DNA from: CBDBBY01 sp965203795
GTDB taxonomy: Bacteria; Pseudomonadota; Alphaproteobacteria; Rhodobacterales; Rhodobacteraceae
Reading direction: 5' to 3'
Length of the DNA stretch: 64,000 bases
Assembly: GCA_965203795.1 (NCBI GenBank)
Contig: OZ241915.1
Coordinates: 1,798,001-1,862,000, forward strand
The notes under the pieces are model-generated. The model ran no database searches. It had not been told where the DNA came from and saw only the letters and a list, made by a program, of their open reading frames with translations. The position numbers and the translations under genes are program-made. This document shows, one piece after another, positions 17,213 through 24,733 of the stretch (within the stretch, counting starts at the first letter, position 1; each line of letters begins with the position of its first letter).

Positions 17213-20038
17213 TCATCCCGAATGCTCAAGCCTTCCGACGAAATTCCGGTCTCCGTGAAGATTGTCCACGCGGTTAACCGGAGGCCAGTATTTGGAAGCC
17301 TCGGCTACGCCCGCCGGAAAGCACGCCTTCCGCCTTGAATACGGGCGGTCCCAGTCGCCGACGAGGTCCCGGGCGGTATGAGGCGCGTTGCGCAGGACGT
17401 TGTTCTCGGGATCGGCCTTCCCGTCCCTGACCTCCGCGATTTCGTCCGCGATCCGGAGCATCGCGTCGCAAAACCGGTCTAGCTCGGCCTTGGGCTCCGA
17501 CTCCGTCGGCTCGACCATCAGGGTGCCGGGAACCGGCCAGCTCATGGTCGGAGGATGGAAGCCGAAATCGATCAGCCGCTTGGCGATATCCTCGACCGTC
17601 AGGTTCGTTCCTTCGACCGAAGGCCGGAGGTCGACTATGCATTCGTGCGCCACCAGCCCGTTCCTCCCGGAATAGCAGATCTCGAATTTGTTCCTGAGGC
17701 GCCGGGCTACATAGTTCGAATTCAGGATCGCGATTCGCGTCGCGCGCGACAGGCCGTCGCCGCCCATGAGCAGAAGATACGCCCATGAAACCGAGAGTAT
17801 GGACGCCGATCCGTACATGCTCGACGAGACTGCGCCCACGTTCTGACCGGTGGCGGGGTCGCCGGGCAGGAAATCCGCCAAATGCGCCCTTACGCCGATG
17901 GGGCCCATGCCGGGCCCGCCGCCGCCGTGGGGAATGCAGAAGGTCTTGTGCAGATTCAGGTGGGCAACATCGGCACCGAGCTCGCCCGGTTTCGCGATCC
18001 CGAGGAGCGCGTTCAGGTTTGCGCCGTCAAGGTAGACCTGCCCGCCGCAGTCGTGGGTAAGCGCGATCACTCTTCCTATGCCGCTTTCGAACACGCCGTG
18101 CGTGGAGGGATAGGTCACCATCGTGGCGGCGATCCTGGAACCGAACTCGTCCGCTTTGCGGGCCATGTCGTCGAGGTCGACAGATCCGTCTTCGGTAGTG
18201 CCGATCTCGACGACCTCGTATCCGGCCATGCTGGCCGACGCCGCGTTGGTTCCGTGGGCGGACTTAGGAATCAGGCAGATGTCGCGCTGCGCCTGCCCGG
18301 AGTTCGAATGGTAGCGCCGGATCGCCAGAAGGCCCGCGTACTCTCCCTGCGCCCCGGAATTCGGCTGCATGGAGATGGCATCGAAACCCGTGATTTCGCA
18401 CAGCTTTTGCGAAAGATCGTCGATCAGCTCCAAATAGCCCTCAATCTGCTCCTTCGGCGCGAGAGGGTGGATCTGGCCCAGCTCCGGCCACGTGACCGGC
18501 ATCATTTCCGTTGCCGCGTTCAGCTTCATCGTGCAGGAGCCCAAGGGAATCATGGTTCGGTCCAAGGCGAGGTCCTGATCCGCCAATCGCCTCATGAACC
18601 GGGTCAATCCGGCTTCGGATCGGTTCAAGTGGAAAACCGGATGCAACAAGCACTCGGTGGTTCTTCTGAGATACTCAGGAATTGCGGCGTCCGTTCCCGC
18701 GGGCGCCAGCTCAGCGCCGAAAGCCGCGCACAGATCCAGGAGCGTCTCCTCGTCCACGAGCTCGTCGACCGAAATTCCGAAGCGACGGTCTGGAAGCGGT
18801 CGGAGGTTGATGCCCGCGGCGTCCAGCCGCGCGCGGACCGCGCTTTCGGAATCGCCGACTTCCACCGTGATCGTGTCGAAGAACGCTTCCGGTCCAACCT
18901 TGAATCCCGCAGCACGAAGCGAGTTCCGCAGCCTGACCGCCCGGGCATGCACACGCGAGGCGATGGCGCACAGGCCCTCTTCGCCGTGGAACACGGCGTA
19001 TAGCGCGGACATTACGGCCGGCAGCACCTGCGCGGTGCAAATGTTGGACTTCGCGCGCTGCCGCCGGATGTGCTGCTCCCTTGTCTGAAGCGCAAGCCGC
19101 AGCGCCCTGCCCCCGCCGCTGTCGGCCGACACCCCTACCAAGCGTCCGGGAAGCTCCCGCTTCAAAGCTTCCTTGGAAGCGATGAAGGAGGCATGCGGGC
19201 CTCCGAAACCGAGCGGCACGCCGAAGCGCTGCGCCGAGCCAACCGCAATATCGGCGCCCATGGCGCCCGGATCCTTCAGCAAGGTGAGTGCCAACGGATC
19301 CGCTGAAACCACCGCCAGCCCGCCTGCGTCGTGAACGGCGCCCACGGGTTCGCAGAAATCCCGTGCGGCACCGAAGGTCCCTGGGTACTGGAAGATTGCG
19401 CCGAAGTGGTCGTCGTACTGCGCCGGGACAAACGGGTCGCCGACCCGGAGCTCAATGCCGAGCGGCTCGGCCCGCGTTTTCAGAACCGCGATGTTCTGTG
19501 GATGGCAGTTCCGATCGACAAAGAACTTGCGGGCATCCGACTTCGAGCAGCGGAAGGCCATCGCCATCGCCTCCGCGCACGCCGTCGCCTCGTCGAGCAA
19601 TGAAGCGTTCGCCACGTCCAAGCCGGTCAAATCGCAAACCAGCGTTTGGAAGATCAGCAGGACCTCCAGCCTGCCTTGGCTGATCTCGGATTGGTACGGC
19701 GTGTAGGCGGTGTACCAGGAGGGGTTCTCCAGAATGTTGCGCAAGATCGCCGCTGGCGTCGCGGTTCCGTAGAATCCCTCGCCGATCAGTGATCGGCAAA
19801 CGTGGTTCCTCACGGCAGTCTCGCGAACCTTCTTGAGCGCGTCCCGCTCGCTCAGCGGATCACCGATCCGCAGGAGCTTTCGATCCTCGAAGCCCGCCGG
19901 CAATGCATTCCGGATCAGCTCCTCCTCGCTGGAAGCGCCAAGGTACGACAGCATTTCGAGAACTTCCGCCGCGGAAGGACCGATGTGTCGGAGGTTCGCG
20001 AAATCTTCAGGGTCGATGGTGCGTGCGTCGTCAGGCAT
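17213..20038 (-). CDS. gcvP: Glycine dehydrogenase (decarboxylating), P-protein
   Basis: 941-aa PLP enzyme of the glycine cleavage system; decarboxylates glycine and passes the aminomethyl group to lipoyl-GcvH. It is the long, fused alpha/beta form. The PLP-binding Lys lies in LNLHKTFCIPHGGGGPG near residue 697. ATG 20038 gives the usual N-terminus (DFANLRHIGPS). It is the third gene of the minus-strand gcvT-gcvH-gcvP operon, 13 nt after gcvH. The C-terminus (KYWPPVNRVDN) is family-typical. Confidence 0.96.
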   Translation of the reverse strand: MPDDARTIDPEDFANLRHIGPSAAEVLEMLSYLGASSEEELIRNALPAGFEDRKLLRIGDPLSERDALKKVRETAVRNHVCRSLIGEGFYGTATPAAILRNILENPSWYTAYTPYQSEISQGRLEVLLIFQTLVCDLTGLDVANASLLDEATACAEAMAMAFRCSKSDARKFFVDRNCHPQNIAVLKTRAEPLGIELRVGDPFVPAQYDDHFGAIFQYPGTFGAARDFCEPVGAVHDAGGLAVVSADPLALTLLKDPGAMGADIAVGSAQRFGVPLGFGGPHASFIASKEALKRELPGRLVGVSADSGGGRALRLALQTREQHIRRQRAKSNICTAQVLPAVMSALYAVFHGEEGLCAIASRVHARAVRLRNSLRAAGFKVGPEAFFDTITVEVGDSESAVRARLDAAGINLRPLPDRRFGISVDELVDEETLLDLCAAFGAELAPAGTDAAIPEYLRRTTECLLHPVFHLNRSEAGLTRFMRRLADQDLALDRTMIPLGSCTMKLNAATEMMPVTWPELGQIHPLAPKEQIEGYLELIDDLSQKLCEITGFDAISMQPNSGAQGEYAGLLAIRRYHSNSGQAQRDICLIPKSAHGTNAASASMAGYEVVEIGTTEDGSVDLDDMARKADEFGSRIAATMVTYPSTHGVFESGIGRVIALTHDCGGQVYLDGANLNALLGIAKPGELGADVAHLNLHKTFCIPHGGGGPGMGPIGVRAHLADFLPGDPATGQNVGAVSSSMYGSASILSVSWAYLLLMGGDGLSRATRIAILNSNYVARRLRNKFEICYSGRNGLVAHECIVDLRPSVEGTNLTVEDIAKRLIDFGFHPPTMSWPVPGTLMVEPTESEPKAELDRFCDAMLRIADEIAEVRDGKADPENNVLRNAPHTARDLVGDWDRPYSRRKACFPAGVAEASKYWPPVNRVDNLHGDRNFVGRLEHSG

Positions 20039-20051
20039 GGCATCGGCCTCG

Positions 20052-20423
20052 TCAGGCGATATGCGCGTTGTATTCGTCTTCCGACATGAACTTGCCGAGT
20101 TGGCCGGGTTCTTCGAACCGCATCTTGAAGAACCAGCCCGCATCCAGCGGATCTTCCGTGATCACCGACGGATTCTCGGCGACGGCTTCGTTGACCGCCG
20201 AGATCGTGCCGGACGCCGGCGCGAGGATTTCGGACGCCGCCTTGACGCTTTCGATGACGGCGACTTCGGATCCGCACTCGAAGCGCGTGCCCACCTCCGG
20301 CAACTCGACAAATACGATGTCTCCCAGCTGGGACGCGGCGAACTGTGTGATCCCCACGGTAACCTCGCCGCCTTCTTCGGACAGCCACTCGTGCTCCTTG
20401 GTGTACTTCAATTCCCCCTCCAT
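20052..20423 (-). CDS. gcvH: Glycine cleavage system H protein
   Basis: 123-aa lipoyl carrier protein that shuttles the aminomethyl group between GcvP, GcvT and lipoamide dehydrogenase. The lipoylated Lys is Lys61 in VIESVKAASEI. ATG 20423 gives the normal start KYTKEHEWL; longer upstream sequence is antisense or gcvT reading. It lies 10 nt downstream of gcvT. Confidence 0.96.
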   Translation of the reverse strand: MEGELKYTKEHEWLSEEGGEVTVGITQFAASQLGDIVFVELPEVGTRFECGSEVAVIESVKAASEILAPASGTISAVNEAVAENPSVITEDPLDAGWFFKMRFEEPGQLGKFMSEDEYNAHIA

Positions 20424-20433
20424 GCTCTGTCGA

Positions 20434-21549
20434 TCAGTTTCCGGACCGTTCGAACGGCATCGCTGCAACCCGGGCCGGAAGAAGTTCCTTCCGCACCCGT
20501 CCGAAGACCTTCCGGCCTTCCTCGACCCTGCCCGAAGCCAGATATGCCATTGAAACAGGCGCTCCGACGCTCGGCCCGAATCCCCCGGATGACACAATCC
20601 CGAGTTCTTCCCGACCTTCGGGATCGCCGAAGATGCGCGTTCCCCGCCTAAGCGGAACCCTGCCCTCGGCCTTCAGCCCGACGCGCGTCCGCTTCGTTCC
20701 GCCCACCAGTTCCGCATTGATGGCTTCCGACCCGGGGTACCCGCCAGCTCGCGGGCCGCCCGCTCTGCGGGCCCTTCCGATGGTCCAAGCAAGCCCCGCC
20801 TCGACCGGGCTGGTCGTTTCATCCAGGTCGTTCCCGTACAGGCACATGCCCGACTCGAGCCTGAGCGTGTCCCGCGCGCCGAGGCCGGCCGGCTCGACCT
20901 CGTCCATGGCCAACAGCCCGGATGCGAAGGAATCCGCAAGTTCGCCCGGAAGGATGATTTCGAATCCGTCCTCTCCGGTATAGCCGGTCCGGGAAACTGC
21001 CAACGTCGACCCGTCGCGCTCGAATTCCCTGATATCCAGAAACTTCATACCCATGACGCCCGGAAGAATCCGAGCCAGTGCTTTCTCCGAATCGGGTCCC
21101 TGAAGCGCAACCATCGCCTGATCCCGCTTCGGTTCCGCCTTCTCGCCGAAAGCTTTGGAGAGCAGACCGGCGACCTCGCGGCGACGGGAAGCGTTCGACA
21201 CTACGATCAGTTCGTTCGCCAGCTTTCCCACAATGAAATCGTCGACGATTCCGCCGCGGACGTTCGTGAAGACGCCGTAGCGGGCGCGTCCGACCGGCAC
21301 GCCCAAGACATCCATGGGCGTCAGCGACTCGAGAATGGCTGATGCCTGATCCGTGTCCCCGGCATTGCCCGGGAGCACGAACCGGCACATGTGGCTGACA
21401 TCGAACAGGCTGGCCAAGGTCCGGGTTTGCCGGTGCTCCGCGATGACGCCCGTCGCGAACTGAAGCGGTAGCTCGAAACCGGCGAATTCCGTCAGCTTCC
21501 CGCCGAGCCGGACATGCAGATTATAGAGCGGCGTCCGCCGCGCCGACAC
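20434..21549 (-). CDS. gcvT: Aminomethyltransferase, glycine cleavage T protein
   Basis: 371-aa tetrahydrofolate-dependent T protein. Family markers are TPLYNLHVRLGGKLTEFAG, LFDVSHM, ALQGPDSEKAL, RTGYTGEDGFEI and ARDTLRLESGMCLYG. No ATG precedes the conserved N-terminus in a plausible place; GTG 21549 is chosen because the family homology begins two or three residues later and a GGGGAGG lies upstream. First gene of the operon. I looked for the conserved tandem glycine riboswitch elements upstream and did not see them. Confidence 0.93.
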   Translation of the reverse strand: MSARRTPLYNLHVRLGGKLTEFAGFELPLQFATGVIAEHRQTRTLASLFDVSHMCRFVLPGNAGDTDQASAILESLTPMDVLGVPVGRARYGVFTNVRGGIVDDFIVGKLANELIVVSNASRRREVAGLLSKAFGEKAEPKRDQAMVALQGPDSEKALARILPGVMGMKFLDIREFERDGSTLAVSRTGYTGEDGFEIILPGELADSFASGLLAMDEVEPAGLGARDTLRLESGMCLYGNDLDETTSPVEAGLAWTIGRARRAGGPRAGGYPGSEAINAELVGGTKRTRVGLKAEGRVPLRRGTRIFGDPEGREELGIVSSGGFGPSVGAPVSMAYLASGRVEEGRKVFGRVRKELLPARVAAMPFERSGN

Positions 21550-21718
21550 GTCGCCGCCGTCCGCCTCCCCGGTCACTGCGCTCGCAATCCGGCGGGTGCC
21601 GAGGACGCAGTGGATTGTTCCGGAATGCCCTCTATAGCTGCGCTCGCGCTGGTCATGGATTCGCGCCCTTGCATACGAAATCAATATGGCAGGCCGTTGA
21701 AGCCCGCAAGAATGCCTG

Positions 21719-21960
21719 ATGCGCAAAATAATCGCGCCAGCATCCTGGTCTTGGATGAACGCCGTCGAGAGCTTCCTCGGGAAGCTGGGCGGCCGCCGGT
21801 TCCGGTGCCGCGTCAACGACTCCGGCGAGCAACTCGAGAATTCGGTCACGAATTTCATGAACGGCACAACGGGGAGGAGGCGAAAGCCTGCAACCGAAAA
21901 GCGTACTGGGAACGCCTCGTCGCCACGCGGCAAATAGGGTGCCATCTGTCCGAATCATGC
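21719..21960 (+). pseudogene. IS630-family transposase remnant
   Basis: C-terminal piece of an IS630/Tc1-like transposase. One frame carries SWMNAVESFLGKLGGRRF with an EQLENS segment, then coding character passes to another frame at about 21860 (EFHERHNGEEAKA, ERLVATRQIG). The first part contains the Glu (NAVES) of the DDE triad. At least one frameshift and the loss of the N-terminal two thirds make it inactive. It lies between gcvT and the CRISPR operon. Confidence 0.7.
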
Positions 21961-22051
21961 CACTCGCTCCACCACCGCTGCGGAAAAAGGAAGCGTTGCC
22001 GTCGGATTCAGGTGACTGGGCTTGTTGACCGTTCTGCCCGCAAAGCTATGG

Positions 22052-22077
22052 TGCCAGCGTTTCGCTCGCTGTTGGCA
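22052..22077. other. Imperfect inverted repeat upstream of the cas operon
   Basis: TGCCAGCG (22052-22059) pairs with CGCTGTTGGCA (22067-22077) with a bulge, giving a short hairpin about 50 bp before csb1. It has no T-tract. It could be a regulatory site, an IS-end remnant or a weak transcription barrier. Confidence 0.25.
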
Positions 22078-22124
22078 TAATTGGTTCAATCGAGCGTACT
22101 GAAGACAACTGGGAGCGATACAGA

Positions 22125-23333
22125 ATGCCTCATCCAATAGACCTTGAAGCGCTGCTGGCGGGATGCGCCGACAATTCTTTCGATGATGGCATCCGCATTG
22201 ACAGCGACCTTGAGCCGCTCTCAGGTCCCGGCGGCGTGGTCAAGCCGGCGGTCTACGAAGGCGGAACCTACCAGCTCGACAAACGGTGGGCTTCTCCTGC
22301 GGACCCCGAACCTACGCTGGTCATCGTTATCGACAATGTGCCGTCGCAGGCGAACCGCCTTGAGGAGGCCTTGCAGAAAAGCCGCGCCTCGACTTCGATA
22401 CCGGAATTCACGCTCGACTTTTCGGAACTGGCGCATCTTCCGGCGCACCTTCCCCGGTCCCTGTCGAGTCTTGAATTTCCCCACCGCAATGCGGACGCGT
22501 ACCTTCGCGACGCTGAATTGGACGGGCAGGATTTCCTCAAGACCGATATCGGCCGGGCGATCTTCGGCGCCACTGCGCAAACCTGCGGGCCGTTGATCGC
22601 TTGGTTTCCGCAGGCATTGCTGTACGGCTTCTGGCAATCGCACTTGGGCAAGAAGCGTCAGAACACAAAACACGCGCGCGCGTGGGTCTCCGAGATCATC
22701 GGCTGGAATCCCGCTGCCACGGAGACCAAGGTACTCGGCGTGAAAGGGGATGCCCTCAACCTGAACACCGATGACGTTGTGAGTTCCAATCCCAATGACC
22801 GCACGGAATGGGAAATCGGCAAAGGTGTGAAGAGCGACGGGGCAAAGATTGAGGGTGCAAGGAAGGACAAGCTCTCAGAAATTGGCCATGGGCAGGTGCC
22901 GTTCAGGCAGGATACGGCCGCGGCGGGAGCGGTTTCCTTTGCACGGGTGACGCAGCGCGCGACGGTGTCCTTCGCCCAGCTTCGGCGGATCAGCCTCGGG
23001 GGCGGTTCAGGAAAGGCGGATGCGGCGGTTCGGGCATTGCTGGTGGCGCTCGGACTGCATGCCCACCAACTCGCTTTCGGCAGAGGATTTGCGCTTCGTT
23101 CCGGTGCCGAGCTTCGACCGCGAAATACGACCGCAACCAAGCTTGGCGCGGATGGAGATGAACCGTTCAATCTCGGCGACGTTGAAACCACAGGCGCGCT
23201 CCTTGAAGCGGCAAGGACGCATGCCGCATCGCACGGAGTGCCACTCGACGGATGGGGCGGATCGCCGACGAGGCTGACTCCGAAGGAGAATCTCAAAAAA
23301 GCGATCTCGGCGACCTGGCCCGAACTCGACTGA
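22125..23333 (+). CDS. csb1: Type I-G Cas7 (Csb1, GSU0053 family)
   Basis: 402-aa backbone subunit of the type I-G (formerly I-U) Cascade complex, expected to polymerise along the crRNA spacer. Family features include GGVVKPAVYEGGTYQ near residue 36, DIGRAIFGATAQTCGPL and ARAWVSEIIGWNP. ATG 22125 follows GGGAGCG at 8 nt. It is the first gene of a seven-gene operon in which every junction but the last overlaps. Its stop overlaps the csb2 start. Confidence 0.9.
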   Translation: MPHPIDLEALLAGCADNSFDDGIRIDSDLEPLSGPGGVVKPAVYEGGTYQLDKRWASPADPEPTLVIVIDNVPSQANRLEEALQKSRASTSIPEFTLDFSELAHLPAHLPRSLSSLEFPHRNADAYLRDAELDGQDFLKTDIGRAIFGATAQTCGPLIAWFPQALLYGFWQSHLGKKRQNTKHARAWVSEIIGWNPAATETKVLGVKGDALNLNTDDVVSSNPNDRTEWEIGKGVKSDGAKIEGARKDKLSEIGHGQVPFRQDTAAAGAVSFARVTQRATVSFAQLRRISLGGGSGKADAAVRALLVALGLHAHQLAFGRGFALRSGAELRPRNTTATKLGADGDEPFNLGDVETTGALLEAARTHAASHGVPLDGWGGSPTRLTPKENLKKAISATWPELD

Positions 23334-24733
23334 TGCTGGCAATCAGCGTAGAGTTCCTGCACGGGACTTTCCGAGGCGATCCGGCCGGCACCGCCGTCAC
23401 CGGAGAGTTGGCTCATGGCGAGTGGCCGCCGTCTCCAGCCCGCCTGTTTGCCGCCTTCGTGGCGGCCGACGGAACCCGAAAAGCCTCACGGGTTACAGAC
23501 GGCCAAGAACTCTTATGGCTGGAAGGTTTGCCACCACCGTCCATCCATGCCCACGGCAATGCTTGGCACCAGGCGCTCCAACCTCGATTCGTGGTCGCTC
23601 ACCGCGGTGGTCCGGCAAAGGCGACGCATCAAGAGTATGTGGCCAGGCAAGGGGCTCTGCATCGGGCGGGCGTCCGAGTGGCAACAAGAATTCCATCCGT
23701 TGTGTACCGGTGGAAAACGAAGACGCCGGATGAAGTTACGCTCGCCTCGCTCCGCCGTCGTGCCGCGAGGATCGGTTATCTCGGCACGTCCGACTCGCCG
23801 GTCCGCGTCCGCGTCGCGACGAAGATGCCATGCGATTCGCCGGACGAGGTTTTTGTACCGGATTCGATGGGAGATTCGTGGATCAGTGTCCCGCAGCCGG
23901 GGGACATCCGTCTGCTGGACCAGATGTACGACGCTTGGCAAGAACGAGGTTCGTCGGTAGGCCGCTCGCAGTTTCCGGCGCTCTTCCACATGGCGACCTA
24001 CCGGTCGCCTGACGGCCGCGACAAGGCGGACAGAGGGGAAGTGGTAGCTTGGCTCCGCTTGCGCACAGCCGTTTCGGGCCGACGGATTTCGTCCCTCACT
24101 GCGCTCTTCAAGGAGGCCGTCCTCAGTCGGCACCAGCGAATGCACGGCGAGCCGCCCGCCATCCTGCATGGTCACGGGTTCGAGCGATCAGGTTACGACC
24201 TCGCACGCTACCTTGCGCTGCCAGATGTTGGCTATCCACACTCGCGAGGCCGCATCCACGGCTTGGCCCTTTGGTTGCCGCCGGACGCCACCCGCATTCA
24301 GTGCTTGCAGGTTCGCGATGCTGCGTTCGCCATCGACGCGCTTGTCGGACGGGGCATTGATGTATCCGTTGAACCGGACGGGGATAACGAGGGGCTTTGG
24401 GCAGCAAATCCACGTCGCTGGCGAGGACCGTCACCGGTGTGGGTGACGGCGTTCCCGGTGATTCACGAGAGGCGGGGCGTGCCCGGCCTACCGCAAGCGG
24501 CCCGATGGTGCCGTCATGCTGGCCTGCCCGCTCCACTCGCATTTCAATCGTCCCGCACGCCCCTGCTTACAGGCGCGGTCGACCTGTCGCCCGCGGAAGT
24601 CAACCGCCCGCAGCGACCCGCGCTGCCGTACTCCCACGCCAAGTTTCGTTTCGCGGAGCCCATCGCTGGGCCGGTCGTCATTGGTGCCGGACGACAACGC
24701 GGATTCGGCCTATGCGTGCCAGTTGATGACTGA
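23333..24733 (+). CDS. csb2: Type I-G Cas5-Cas6 fusion (Csb2, GSU0054 family)
   Basis: 466-aa protein with an N-terminal Cas5-like part (LAISVEFLHGTFRGDP, GEWPPSPARLFAAFVAADG) and a C-terminal Cas6-like part ending in the glycine-rich GPVVIGAGRQRGFGLCVP. It should process pre-crRNA and cap the 5' handle. ATG 23333 shares its A with the csb1 TGA. Csb2 is a signature protein of subtype I-G. Confidence 0.9.
   Translation: MLAISVEFLHGTFRGDPAGTAVTGELAHGEWPPSPARLFAAFVAADGTRKASRVTDGQELLWLEGLPPPSIHAHGNAWHQALQPRFVVAHRGGPAKATHQEYVARQGALHRAGVRVATRIPSVVYRWKTKTPDEVTLASLRRRAARIGYLGTSDSPVRVRVATKMPCDSPDEVFVPDSMGDSWISVPQPGDIRLLDQMYDAWQERGSSVGRSQFPALFHMATYRSPDGRDKADRGEVVAWLRLRTAVSGRRISSLTALFKEAVLSRHQRMHGEPPAILHGHGFERSGYDLARYLALPDVGYPHSRGRIHGLALWLPPDATRIQCLQVRDAAFAIDALVGRGIDVSVEPDGDNEGLWAANPRRWRGPSPVWVTAFPVIHERRGVPGLPQAARWCRHAGLPAPLAFQSSRTPLLTGAVDLSPAEVNRPQRPALPYSHAKFRFAEPIAGPVVIGAGRQRGFGLCVPVDD

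Noticed and set aside
21550..21720. Glycine riboswitch upstream of gcvT
   Set aside because: Expected because of the gcv operon, but the conserved aptamer core elements are not visible in this stretch on the minus strand.
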